The translations under genes were made by a program, and so were the position numbers. From KACC-23026 sp963829575 (lineage in GTDB: Bacteria; Bacillota; Bacilli; Bacillales; Sporolactobacillaceae): a stretch of 64,000 nt of DNA. Where the stretch lies: assembly GCA_963829575.1 (NCBI GenBank), contig CAWHJF010000012.1, positions 434,001 through 498,000 on the forward strand, in the 5' to 3' direction. This document shows, piece by piece, positions 8,934 to 18,036 of the stretch (position 1 is its first letter; every line of letters begins with the position of its first letter). The notes below the pieces were generated by a model, which saw only the letters and a program-made list of their open reading frames with translations, did not search any database and had not been told where the DNA came from.

Positions 8934-9763
8934 TTAGGACGTTTTCTCCCTGAAAGGAGGGAAAGGAGTAAGTGGAGAAAACGGTGGCGTACGCGAAAAA
9001 TCCGAGCTATTCAAATGATTTAGAATATGTGTTTCAATGGAAATATCCATTTGGTGGAGTCCGGTATTCCCAAATAAGATGTTAAATTCGAAAAAGTAAG
9101 GGTGGCCATTCAAGAGCGCGACATCAAAGCCAGCATGATCAATGCCTAACTGGGTTGCAACGGATTCCAGCAAATCAATGACAAGGCGCGGCACAGGGTC
9201 AAAGGAGATGTCCCCACCTTGAGACACGTTATTTAGATAACTTCCTTCACGCGCGATTCGCCAATAGGCACCAATGACCTTGCTCCCGACCAATGTTACG
9301 CGAAGGTCGCAATCAATCTCCAAGCGTTCTTGTATATATAAAACAGAATTGGATTTGGCATAGTCCAGCAAATCTTGTTCGTTTTGGATGAGATCGACAC
9401 CTCGCCCCATCGAATTCCGAACTTCTTTCGCTATAAATGGGAAAGGAAAGGTATCCAAAATCTGCTCGACCGCAGCAGGTGTGCTAGGGTGAATCTCGGT
9501 ATATGGGACATGCTCCGGACTACAAGGCTTGTAAGGCACGCGTCATTTCAATTTTGTCATGTCCTAAGTGGTAAGAAGCAAGACTCGGAAAAGAGGTTCT
9601 TTTTTAGGCCATATACCAATGAATTAACCTGCCAATACTCTGGGAAAAGGACCCAATCCGCTTGTAAAATCTCTTCTTTTTGCCGAAACATGAGCTCGGG
9701 TTTGATGTAATGCAAATCTGGAATCCCAATGGTTCTTAGTGGGTTAAAAGTGATAAACCTCAT
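8934..9763 (-). pseudogene. RimK-like ATP-grasp protein, broken by two frameshifts
   Basis: Read on the minus strand, one ATP-grasp protein of about 276 aa is spread over three frames. The N-terminal frame (from ATG 9763) ends after YGLKKNLF. A +1 shift near 9589-9592 continues as PSLASYHLGHDKIEMTRALQ until a stop near 9521. A second +1 shift there resumes as SPEHVPYTEI and runs to 8934. ATP-grasp motifs are intact in the last part: FPFIAKEVRNSMGRGVDL, DLRVTLVGSKVIGAYWR and the metal-binding FFEFNILFGNTGL. Bacillus relatives include the YheC/YheD spore-coat-associated group. Two shifts 70 bp apart suggest true decay rather than a single sequencing error. Confidence 0.75.
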
Positions 9764-10202
9764 GCGAGTCGCTCCTCTAATAAAATCAAGCCAAAAAATG
9801 TTCTAAACGAGATAATTATAGAATGCTTTAAATTAAAAGTAAGCTTTTTTTCATAGCGTAATTGATTGAGTGATTGAGTGATTGGCGATTCCTTTATATA
9901 TCGATAATTCCGCGAGTGGTCTGTTTTCCTACCTCCGTCCAAAATCAGCCACTGAATTGTTGAGTATCTCGACATCGTTCGCATGATTCCGAGTTGAATT
10001 CGTAAAAAGTGACACCATTCAACAGGTTTCTCCCTCCCTTATAGGACCAAAGTCCTCGAAAAAGCATAAAAAAGATCGACCGAAACCTACTTAATGGTTT
10101 TTAACAGGGCTTGGTTGGATTTTTTAAAGGGATTTCCAATATTGTATAGAACTATCATAATAATCATTTTATTAAAATTTTATAAAAGAGAGGTGGTTTT
10201 AA
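9764..10202. other. AT-rich intergenic region upstream of the amidase
   Basis: No supported gene in 439 bp. It contains three short direct repeats of GATTGAGT (about 9862-9885). A TATAGAACTATCATAATAAT-like promoter area near 10145-10165 precedes the amidase ribosome site AGAGGTGG. Confidence 0.4.
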
Positions 10203-11711
10203 ATGACTGATTTTTTAAAACAGTTCGATGGTTTGGGGTTGGCTGAACGCGTTCGCAAAAGAGAACTTGACCCGAAGGAATTATTAGAAGAAGCCATTGA
10301 ACGAATTGAAACGCTCAACCCAACCCTTAATGCAGTGATTCATAAAAGGTATGAACGGGCAAAAAAAGAAGTTGAATCGCTCGATCTCAACGGGCCGTTT
10401 GCGGGTGTTCCCATCCTTTTAAAAGATGTGAATCAGGAAATGAAAGGGGAACCCATGACCTTAGGATCCAAGGCATATCAAGGGTTTATAGCGGATCAAG
10501 ATTCCCGCTTTGTTCAGCATTTGAAAAAGTCAGGCGTACAGATTATCGGCCAAACCAATGTACCAGAGTTTGCTTTGATGGCGATTACGGAGCCCTCTCA
10601 GTATGGGCCGGCCCGCAACCCTTGGAATGATCAAGTCACACCAGGTGGATCCAGTGGAGGCTCGGCCGTTGCAGTGGCAACTGGGATGGTACCCATTGCG
10701 GGAGCGAGCGACGGTGGAGGCTCGATTCGGATTCCCTCAGCTTATACGGGCTTATTTGGGATCAAACCCACTCGAGGGCGCACGCCAGTAGGCCCTCAGT
10801 CTGGCCGACATTGGCAAGGGGCATCCGTGAGTCATGTGCTCACACGTTCCGTTCGAGATAGTGCTGCTATGCTCGACTGCCTGTCGCAAAATGAGCGAGC
10901 GGGTGCATTTTCGATCACTGATCCTGAGTTTTCATTTTTGCAAGCTACTAAAAAACCGTTGAAGAAAGGAATGAGGATTGCCTATTCACTGGAATCTCCA
11001 ATTGGTCTTGAAGTGGATGAAGAATGCCGGGAAGGGGTTTTAAAGTTGGTTCGTTATTTAGAATCAGCTGGCCATGTGGTTGAAGAGAAAACACCATTTG
11101 TTGATGGAAAAAAACTCGCCAAAAGCTATATCATGATGTACTTTGGGGAGGTTAATGCCGAGCTTCGCGAATTGGCTCCCATCCTTGGAAGAAAAGCGAA
11201 GCGAACGGACGTTGAACCGGTGACATGGTTGATGAATGTACTAGGTGATGCAGTCTCAGCGGGTGAGTTTGTTGAACATCTAAAGGAATGGGATCGGGCT
11301 GCGTCGATCATGGCCGATTTTCATGATACGTTTGATTTTTATCTAACACCCACAACCGCAATGCGCCAAGCTCAAATCGGTGAACTTGAACTAAAGAACA
11401 GTGAAAAATGGCTAGTGAACGTTGTGGACCGGTTCGGCATTGGAAAACTGTTAAATAAAATGGGGATCGTGGATTCAATGGTTGAAACCAGTTTAAAACG
11501 AACCCCTTTTACCCAACTTGCTAATTTAACCGGTCAGCCCGCGATGTCCCTTCCGTTACATCAAGCTTCAGATGGTCTGCCGTTGGGTGTTCAAGTGTTG
11601 GCTGCGCGAGGAAGAGAGGACCTGCTTTTTCAATTAGCGGCTGAATTGGAATGTTCCGACCTCTGGATAGACATCACGCAAAATCCCTATTGGCATTTAT
11701 CAGAAGCGTGA
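10203..11711 (+). CDS. Amidase signature family enzyme
   Basis: Cytoplasmic amidase of 502 aa. The Ser-cisSer-Lys catalytic triad is readable: Lys in VPILLKDVNQ (about residue 76), the glycine/serine-rich TPGGSSGGSAVAVATG (about 146-161), and the nucleophile region ASDGGGSIRIPSAYTGLFG (about 168-186). The insert and C-terminal segment resemble Bacillus amidases annotated as GatA-like, but gatB and gatC are absent, so this is not the tRNA amidotransferase subunit. The substrate is unknown. The start ATG has AGAGGTGG upstream. It is directly followed by the 52-bp repeat array. Confidence 0.88.
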   Translation: MTDFLKQFDGLGLAERVRKRELDPKELLEEAIERIETLNPTLNAVIHKRYERAKKEVESLDLNGPFAGVPILLKDVNQEMKGEPMTLGSKAYQGFIADQDSRFVQHLKKSGVQIIGQTNVPEFALMAITEPSQYGPARNPWNDQVTPGGSSGGSAVAVATGMVPIAGASDGGGSIRIPSAYTGLFGIKPTRGRTPVGPQSGRHWQGASVSHVLTRSVRDSAAMLDCLSQNERAGAFSITDPEFSFLQATKKPLKKGMRIAYSLESPIGLEVDEECREGVLKLVRYLESAGHVVEEKTPFVDGKKLAKSYIMMYFGEVNAELRELAPILGRKAKRTDVEPVTWLMNVLGDAVSAGEFVEHLKEWDRAASIMADFHDTFDFYLTPTTAMRQAQIGELELKNSEKWLVNVVDRFGIGKLLNKMGIVDSMVETSLKRTPFTQLANLTGQPAMSLPLHQASDGLPLGVQVLAARGREDLLFQLAAELECSDLWIDITQNPYWHLSEA

Positions 11712-11740
11712 GGGTCTCATAACTTAATTGGGAAGGGTGT

Positions 11741-12650
11741 TTGGACAAGAAGCGCTGGAAAAGAGGGTGAGGTGTCCAATGGGAGGCGCCCCTTGGACAG
11801 GAAGCGCTGGAAAAGAGGATGAGTTGTCCAAAAGGTGGCGCTAATTGGACAGGAAGCGCTGGAAAAGAGGATGAGTTGTCCAATAGGAGGTGCTAATTGG
11901 ACAGGAAGCGCTGGAAATAACGGTGGGGTGTCCAATGGGAGGCGCTAATTGGACAGGAAGCGCTGGAAAAGAGGGTGGGGTGTCCAATAGGAGGCGCTAA
12001 TTGGACAGGAAGCGCTGGAAATAACGGTGGGGTGTCCAATGGGAGGCGCTAATTGGACAAGAAGCGCTGGAAATAACGGTGAGGTGTCCAATAGGAGGCG
12101 CTAATTGGACAGGAAGCGCTGGAAATAACGGTGGGCTGTCCAATGGGAGGCGCTAATTGGACAGGAAGCGCTGGAAATAACGGTGAGGTGTCCAATGGGA
12201 GGCGCTAATTGGACAGGAAGCGCTGGAAATAACGGTGGGCTGTCCAAAAGGAGGCGCCCCTTGGACAAGAAGCGCTGGAAATAACGGTGAGGTGTCCAAT
12301 AGGAGGCGCTAATTGGACAGGAAGCGCTGGAAATAACGGTGAGGTGTCCAATGGGAGGCGCTAATTGGACAAGAAGCGTTGGAAAAGAGGGTGAGGTGTC
12401 CAATGGGAGGCGCTAATTGGACAGGAAGCGCTGGAAATAACGGTGGGCTGTCCAAAAGGAGGCGCCCCTTGGACAAGAAGCGCGGTTGGTCCAAGGAGCG
12501 CTAAGACGGTGGAGTGTGTCCAATGGGAGGCGCCCCTTGGACAAGAAGCGCTGGAAATAACGGTGGGGTGTCCAATAGGAGGCGCCCCTTGGACAAGAAG
12601 CGTTGGAAATAACGGTGAGCTGTCCGAAAGAGCGCGTCAATCGGGCAACT
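11741..12650. repeat. 52-bp minisatellite array, 17 tandem units
   Basis: Units begin TTGGACA at 11741 and then at exact 52-bp steps (11793, 11845 ... 12469). One degenerate 68-bp unit follows, then units at 12537 and 12589, and the array decays by about 12650. The unit is TTGGACA(A/G)GAAGCGCTGG, then AAATAACGGTG or AAAGAGGGTG, then TGTCCAA, then a GGAGGCGC spacer ending TAA or CCC. TTGGACA and TGTCCAA are inverted, giving a 7-bp stem with a 25-nt loop in every unit; the loop contains AGCGCT. Because 52 is not a multiple of 3 and there are no ribosome sites, the short open frames crossing it are not credible genes. Confidence 0.95.
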
Positions 12651-12697
12651 TTTTTAATGTGACTGTCCTCTCACTTTAAAAAAATTGTCGTATTGTA

Positions 12698-12703
12698 TAT
12701 AAT
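12698..12703 (+). promoter_or_regulatory. Candidate -10 box of proC
   Basis: TATAAT lies about 100 bp before the proC start, just after the minisatellite ends. No good -35 is spaced correctly. Confidence 0.35.
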
Positions 12704-12803
12704 GAGCTATTAATAGATGTCAGGATCTTCCTACTGGGTTTTAAAACCAAAAGATGCGACATGTTGTTCAAATAGAGAACGAATTGTTCAACGGAGGGAT
12801 TAT

Positions 12804-13610
12804 GTGATTGAAAAGGTTGGATTTATAGGGTGCGGTAAAATGGGGCAGGCCATGATTGGCGGATTAATTCATTCGGGTATCATTCATCCGACCCAAATTA
12901 TAGGAAGTGCGCTCACACAAGACACCTTAGATCAAATGAAAGCCATTCATGGGATTGAAACGACGTTGCAAAATAAAACGGTGGCCGAATCAGTGGATTG
13001 CTTAGTGCTCTCCGTCCACCCACATGAATACGAAGAAGCGATTCAAGATATTCGCGAATGTGTCCGTCTGGAAACAATTGTCGTGACCGTCGCAGCAGGC
13101 CTCTCAACGAATCAGGTCGAAGCGTATTTCGAGAAGCCGGTTAAAATTGTTCGTACCATGCCAAATACCCCAACATATGTCGGGGCTGGCATGACCGCCA
13201 TGAGCGTGAATGAACAAGTAACCGATGCTGAACGAGAAGCGGTCAAAACACTCCTTGAAAGCTTTGGGAAAGTGGAGTTGCTTCCAGAACACCAAATGGA
13301 TGCAGTACCGGCGATTAGTGGATCGTCACCAGCTTATGTTTATATGATGATTGAAGCGATGGCGGACGGTGGTGTTCGTCAAGGCTTAAACCGTGACCAA
13401 TCGTATCGTTTAGCCGCCCAAGCCGTTCTAGGAGCCGCCCAGATGGTATTAGAATCCGGGCAACATCCAGGTGCTTTAAAAGACATGGTGTGTTCTCCTG
13501 GTGGCAGTACTATTGCAGCCGTTCAAACGCTTGAAGAGGAACGCTTTCGCGGAGCCATCCTAAAAGCGATGGAAAGCTGTACCGAACGAGTCAAGGAATT
13601 TAAAAAATAA
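12804..13610 (+). CDS. proC: Pyrroline-5-carboxylate reductase
   Basis: Final enzyme of proline synthesis, reducing 1-pyrroline-5-carboxylate with NAD(P)H. The Rossmann motif GFIGCGKMGQAMIGGL is at residues 5-20. The C-terminal dimer domain has the family blocks PAISGSSPAYVYMMIEAMADGGV and SPGGSTIAAVQTLEE. An open frame continues upstream to 12717, but GTG 12804 follows CGGAGGG by 6 nt and matches the family N-terminus, giving 268 aa. The gene is monocistronic, with a strong terminator shared with the convergent MBL gene. Its promoter lies hard against the 52-bp repeat array. Confidence 0.93.
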   Translation: MIEKVGFIGCGKMGQAMIGGLIHSGIIHPTQIIGSALTQDTLDQMKAIHGIETTLQNKTVAESVDCLVLSVHPHEYEEAIQDIRECVRLETIVVTVAAGLSTNQVEAYFEKPVKIVRTMPNTPTYVGAGMTAMSVNEQVTDAEREAVKTLLESFGKVELLPEHQMDAVPAISGSSPAYVYMMIEAMADGGVRQGLNRDQSYRLAAQAVLGAAQMVLESGQHPGALKDMVCSPGGSTIAAVQTLEEERFRGAILKAMESCTERVKEFKK

Positions 13611-13612
13611 GC

Positions 13613-13658
13613 AAAAAACCCCCAATTAAGTAATCCAACACTTAATTGGGGGTTTTTT
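13613..13658. terminator. Bidirectional terminator after proC
   Basis: AAAAAACCCCCAATTAAG pairs perfectly with CTTAATTGGGGGTTTTTT, between convergent genes. Confidence 0.9.
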
Positions 13659-13669
13659 ATAGACTTTTA

Positions 13670-14461
13670 TTAACTTTCGACGATTTCTTTAATTCGTGTG
13701 TGTACATCACCTGTGAAAAGGCCGCCGTGGTAGCAAAGCACCTTTTCGATCTCATAATCGAGGAATTTGGCCACTGAAGCCATGGCTTGTTCCATATTAG
13801 GGGTCACAGCTTCGCGTGGCCCTTGTAGGACACCAGATTCATCCACGACCATGGCATCTCCAACAATCAACAATTTGTCTTCTTCAACATAGAGACTGAT
13901 GTGACCAGGAGTGTGCCCAGGCGTCGCGATTACGGTGACGCCGGAATTAAAAGGAAGGGTTTCGCCGTCTTTTAAGACGTGATCCACCTTATTGGATTGA
14001 AGGTTTGCAAATTGAGCCTTCATTTTCTCAGCAACGTCTGCTGGGAGCGAGTCGAACATCTTTTCAAAACGGGCGGGATCGAATTTGATCAGCTGTTTGT
14101 CACCTTCTATGTAAGGGATGTCGTCTGCGTGGGCATAAACGTCAATCTTGCTGTCGCTTTCTTTTAGAAGGTCGGTCAAACTGCCAATATGGTCCACATC
14201 TTGGTGAGTTAAGACAATCTGTTTGACGTCAGAAATGGACTTACCGGCTTTCTCTATTGCCGCTTTAATTTCATGAAATTGACCTGGAACACCTGTATCA
14301 ATAAGCGTCGCGCCTTGATCGTTCCAAATTAGGGAAGGATGAATGACACTTGAATTTCCGAGCATCTGCATAGTGAGTTCGAGTGCTTCTGCATGATTTC
14401 CGATTTTCATAAGTGGCCGCAAATAGCGACCATCACCCCCGTTTAATAGAGTTGGTTTCAC
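13670..14461 (-). CDS. MBL-fold metallo-hydrolase
   Basis: A 263-aa metallo-beta-lactamase-fold protein. The metal motif is LTHQDVDHIGS (His-x-Asp-x-Asp-His variant, HQDVDH, about residues 86-91). TPGHTPGHISLYVEEDKLLIVGDAMV supplies the downstream His and Asp ligands, and CYHGGLFTG the last His. The first HxH is replaced by HQD, as in several Bacillus hydrolases of this group. Substrate unknown. It is a single gene on the minus strand with its own upstream region. Confidence 0.85.
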   Translation of the reverse strand: MKPTLLNGGDGRYLRPLMKIGNHAEALELTMQMLGNSSVIHPSLIWNDQGATLIDTGVPGQFHEIKAAIEKAGKSISDVKQIVLTHQDVDHIGSLTDLLKESDSKIDVYAHADDIPYIEGDKQLIKFDPARFEKMFDSLPADVAEKMKAQFANLQSNKVDHVLKDGETLPFNSGVTVIATPGHTPGHISLYVEEDKLLIVGDAMVVDESGVLQGPREAVTPNMEQAMASVAKFLDYEIEKVLCYHGGLFTGDVHTRIKEIVES

Positions 14462-14628
14462 TTTATATTAACGCTAATTATAGGGTCAAACAAAGAAAAT
14501 GGCTTTTTTTGGTTTTTCAAAAAGACAGTTGCGAAAGAACGGAACACCAATAAGCGTGAATCATGGCGCTTGGCAAGCGAGTGGTATGTGTGCCCATTTT
14601 ACAACCTCAACCGTCCAAAAATCACGGG

Positions 14629-16173
14629 TTAACCGAGATGTTTAGTTTGAAAGGCAGCAATCCGCCCATAATCTTCTTCTAGTTTTCGGAAGACGCTTAG
14701 ATAGATGGGAATCAATTCCTGGTAGAGATTGACATGTGACTCGATGGGTTGGTGGCGATGCGTGTCTCCGACCATTTGATCCACTACGTTTAAGGAGTCG
14801 ACTCGCCCAAGGGCATAAAGTCCAAGAATAACCGCACCAAGACAAGAACTTTCATAGCTTTCAGGAACCGTGACCTCTTGAGCAAAAATATCGGCCATCA
14901 TCTGCCGCCATAATTCAGAACGGGCAAACCCGCCGGTGGCCATGATCTTCTTCGGTTCACCAATCAATTCCTCAAGTGCTAACAAGACGCTATAAAGGTT
15001 AAAGATGACCCCTTCAAGTACAGCCCGAATGAGGTGCTCTTTTTTGTGATGCAAACTTAGGCCGAAAAATGAGCCGCGTGCATTGGCGTTCCACAACGGC
15101 GCGCGTTCGCCGGCAAGATAGGGATGAAAAAGCAGCCCATCTGACCCCGCCGGTACCTTTGAGGCAATGCGAGTTAACACTTCGTAAGGATCAAGGCCTA
15201 GGCGTGAGGCGGTTTCCACTTCTGAAGCAGCGAATTCATCGCGAACCCAGCGGAAGGTCATCCCGCCGTTGTTGACGGGGCCGCCAATGACCCAATGCTT
15301 CTCAGTCAAAGCATAGCAAAAGGTCCGGCCTTTTGGGTCTGTAATAGGATGATCTGCAACGGTCCGGATCGCACCGCTTGTTCCTATCGTCACGGCAACA
15401 GAGCCGAAATCGATTGCATTTACACCGAGATTAGATAAACATCCGTCGCTAGCACCCACAACAAACGGCGTCTCTTCAGGTAGGCCAAGTTGTTTGGCAA
15501 GGGCTGGCTGAAGGCCTTTTAAGATATGTGTGGTTGGCACGGGTTTGGATAGACGGTCTGACGTAACACCTGCGAGCTCTAGAGCACCCGCATCCCAATC
15601 AAGGTTTTCTAAATTAAATAGGCCAGTGGCTGATGCGATCGAGAAATCAATCACATATTCACCAAAAAGTTTATAGAAAACATATTCTTTGATCGAAATA
15701 AATTTAGCCGCTTGATTGAATAATTCTGTTTGCTCGTGTTTTAACCAAACTAATTTGGAGAGCGGCGCCATCGGATGAATCGGCGTTCCTGTTCTCAAAT
15801 AAATAGAATGACCATCCCACTCCTTTTTGATTTTTTCAGTCCACTTTTCACTTCGATTATCTGCCCAGGTGATGCATTGGGTTAAGGGTTGCCCCTCATG
15901 ATCGACCGCGATTAAGCTGTGCATCGCAGAACTGAAGGATACGCAGAGAAGCTCAGAAGAATGAACACCACTTTTATTTAAGGTGGTTTGAATGGTGCCG
16001 AGGACAGCCTGATAGATTTCCTCAGGATCTTGTTCAGCTGTTGATGGTGTTGGCGTATGTAAAGGGTAACCGATGGAATGAGTGGCGACCACGTCACCCT
16101 GCTCAGTAAATAAAACGGATTTGGTGCTTGTGGTTCCAATATCCACTCCAAGGCAATACGAATTGGAAGTCAT
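14629..16173 (-). CDS. gntK: Gluconokinase (FGGY family)
   Basis: ATP-dependent phosphorylation of D-gluconate to 6-phosphogluconate. The 514-aa FGGY carbohydrate kinase has N-terminal phosphate-binding GVDIGTTSTKSVLF (residues 9-22). ITWADNRSEKW and VGASDGCLSNLGVNAI follow, then the C-terminal ATP-binding KIMATGGFARSELWRQMMAD. It lies 19 bp after gntP in the same direction, so the two form a gntPK operon. The assignment as gluconokinase rests on sequence resemblance plus the adjacent gluconate permease. gntZ and a GntR-type gntR are absent here. Confidence 0.88.
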   Translation of the reverse strand: MTSNSYCLGVDIGTTSTKSVLFTEQGDVVATHSIGYPLHTPTPSTAEQDPEEIYQAVLGTIQTTLNKSGVHSSELLCVSFSSAMHSLIAVDHEGQPLTQCITWADNRSEKWTEKIKKEWDGHSIYLRTGTPIHPMAPLSKLVWLKHEQTELFNQAAKFISIKEYVFYKLFGEYVIDFSIASATGLFNLENLDWDAGALELAGVTSDRLSKPVPTTHILKGLQPALAKQLGLPEETPFVVGASDGCLSNLGVNAIDFGSVAVTIGTSGAIRTVADHPITDPKGRTFCYALTEKHWVIGGPVNNGGMTFRWVRDEFAASEVETASRLGLDPYEVLTRIASKVPAGSDGLLFHPYLAGERAPLWNANARGSFFGLSLHHKKEHLIRAVLEGVIFNLYSVLLALEELIGEPKKIMATGGFARSELWRQMMADIFAQEVTVPESYESSCLGAVILGLYALGRVDSLNVVDQMVGDTHRHQPIESHVNLYQELIPIYLSVFRKLEEDYGRIAAFQTKHLG

Positions 16174-16192
16174 GGATGGTGTCCTCCTAAAT

Positions 16193-17536
16193 TTAATGGA
16201 TTATAAGTGATAATAAACAAACTGTAGCGAATCCTGTAATGGAAATCAATAATTCGGAAATGGTCCAAGACCTAAGAGTGTCTTGAATCGAGAGCCCGAA
16301 ATACCGATTGATCATCCAAAATCCGGAATCATTAACATGTGAGAGAATGGTTGAACCGGATGCAATGGCGATCACAATTAAAGCAAGCTCAGGTTGAGAT
16401 AAGGTCAGACTAGATGTTATGGGTGCAATTAAGCCGCCTGCAGTAATCATCGCAATTGTAGATGAACCTTGTGCGAGTCGAACGCTTGCCGCAATGATAA
16501 ACGCAACGAGCAGGGTTGGAAGCGTGCTTTTCTCCATGACATGGGACAAAAGATCTCCAACACCTGAGTCAATCAGAACTTGTTTAAAAACGCCGCCAGC
16601 ACCCGTGACTAGAATAATAATACCAGCAGGTTCCAATGCTTTCGTTGCAAAGGTTTGGACCTGCTGTGCGGAATAGCCTTGATGAATGCCTAAGAAATAA
16701 AAAGCTAAAGAGGTCGTAATCACAAGCGCTGTGAAGGGATGACCAAGGAACCCAAAAACAACTCTTAATTCATTATCCTCGGGTAGAATTAAAGTTGAAA
16801 ACGTATTAAATAAAATTAAAATGATCGGGACGAAAATAAGTGAGAGAACGAGCAAGGTAGATGGGGGATGCTCTCTGTTTTCATGCGAATCATCAGGTAT
16901 GTACTCTGGTACACCAATATTTATTTTTGTTGAGATATAGCTTCCGAATAAAGGACCAGCAATGAGCATTGATGGAATTCCGGCAAGAAAGCCAATTAAA
17001 ATTACCCACCCAATTTTAACACCCAACAAATCTGCGACGCCTAATGGCCCTGGTGTAGGAGGAATAAAATTATGACCAACGGAAAGCCCAACGAGTAAGG
17101 GGAGACCGTAATAGAGCAGAGAGCGTTTTGTTTTTTTGGTCAAACCATAAATGATTGGAACAAGGACCACAAAGCCGACATCAAAGAAGACTGGAATCGC
17201 AACGATTAATCCAGTAATTCCTAAGGCGAGGGGTGCTCTGGATTCCCCAAACCAGGCAATGAGTGTTTGGGCAAGTCGTTCAGCTCCACCAGAAACCTGT
17301 AACATTTTACCGAACATGGCTCCTAAACCCACAATAATCGCCACATACCCTAAAGTACCACCCATCCCATCCTGGAACGATTGGACAATTTGATCAAGGG
17401 GCATACCGGTCATAACGCCTAAAAGAGCGCTGACAAGGAGCAAGGCCACGAAGGCATGGAGCTTAGTCTTTACAATGAGAAAAAACAAAAGAAAAATGGC
17501 GATCAGTGCAAAAGTAAGTAAATACGTCTGATTCAC
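16193..17536 (-). CDS. gntP: Gluconate:H+ symporter (GntP family)
   Basis: A 447-aa permease of the GntP family with about 12-14 transmembrane segments. Family blocks include GLSVGHNFIPPTPGPLGVAD, VTGAGGVFKQVLIDSG and SVRLAQGSSTIAMITAGG. It imports gluconate or related sugar acids for the downstream kinase. It is the first gene of the gntPK unit; the start ATG has AAGGGGGGGA upstream. A long divergent region separates it from the RpiR-family regulator. Confidence 0.9.
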   Translation of the reverse strand: MNQTYLLTFALIAIFLLFFLIVKTKLHAFVALLLVSALLGVMTGMPLDQIVQSFQDGMGGTLGYVAIIVGLGAMFGKMLQVSGGAERLAQTLIAWFGESRAPLALGITGLIVAIPVFFDVGFVVLVPIIYGLTKKTKRSLLYYGLPLLVGLSVGHNFIPPTPGPLGVADLLGVKIGWVILIGFLAGIPSMLIAGPLFGSYISTKINIGVPEYIPDDSHENREHPPSTLLVLSLIFVPIILILFNTFSTLILPEDNELRVVFGFLGHPFTALVITTSLAFYFLGIHQGYSAQQVQTFATKALEPAGIIILVTGAGGVFKQVLIDSGVGDLLSHVMEKSTLPTLLVAFIIAASVRLAQGSSTIAMITAGGLIAPITSSLTLSQPELALIVIAIASGSTILSHVNDSGFWMINRYFGLSIQDTLRSWTISELLISITGFATVCLLSLIIH

Positions 17537-18036
17537 TGCATCCCCCCCTTAAACTCTAAAAGCTTTCCCTTTTAATAGAGTTTTTATTGAATACCATTAT
17601 TTATAGTATCATTTTTTCCGAGAAAACGTGGGTTAAGTGTCTCAATTACTGGAACCGCTACCAATTAGAATGATAAACTTTATTAAAGTTCTTTTCTGAG
17701 GTCGTGTTGCTTAAGGATAAATAATTCAGCGAACCTAAGCGAGACGCCTGCGGCAATAGCATCCGCTCCCGCATTTTCACTTCGTTTTGCGACGAGGAAG
17801 GTGCGTCCTCCAGATCCTAGTAGACGCAGGAGCAAGCAAGTCTATTTTCTCCTAAAGTGAAAAGCAATAAAGTTTACGAAAACAGCCTTTTTAAAATTCG
17901 AAAGCGGATCAATTATATCGAAAAAAATTTCTTTATTCAATGTTTGAATGAAATAGATTTTCTTTAATCGAAAATATGGTATGATTATTAGAAATCAATT
18001 AGATTAACTTTTATAAGATGAGTGAAGGTGAGAGAA
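17537..18036. other. Divergent control region between gntP and the RpiR regulator, with a dispersed repeat
   Basis: 500 bp without a gene. A dispersed repeat fills 17674-17876. Closer to the regulator are the palindrome GAAAAAAATTTC (17920-17931), the inverted repeat ATTCAATGTTTGAAT (17935-17949) with outer ATTTC/GAAAT arms, and a TATGAT -10 candidate at 17980-17985. The palindromes are plausible operators of the RpiR protein. Confidence 0.5.
17674..17876. repeat. Dispersed intergenic repeat, copy A
   Basis: Bounded by the 11-bp perfect inverted repeat TAAACTTTATT (17674-17684) / AATAAAGTTTA (17866-17876). The interior holds GAGACGCCTGCGG (from 17741), which is also at 56804 and 63953, and TAGACGCAGGAGCAAGC (from 17821), which is also at about 49415. 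It codes for nothing obvious. Similar GC-rich interspersed elements are common between Bacillus genes. Confidence 0.7.

Noticed and set aside
9760..9984. 74-codon minus-strand frame upstream of the broken ATP-grasp gene
   Set aside because: No ribosome site, biased composition and no recognisable domain.
10203..11711. gatA of the Glu-tRNA(Gln) amidotransferase
   Set aside because: No gatC or gatB beside it and sequence closer to stand-alone amidases.
12101..12640. Minus-strand open frames of 60-100 codons across the 52-bp array, giving repeated peptides
   Set aside because: The 52-bp unit shifts frame every copy, no ribosome sites precede the frames, and they are by-products of the repeat.
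11741..12650. CRISPR array
   Set aside because: Units abut without unique spacers, the variation is point-like and no cas genes are present.
17537..18036. Insertion sequence between gntP and the RpiR gene
   Set aside because: No transposase frame; only inverted ends and a shared repeat core, so it is listed as a dispersed repeat.
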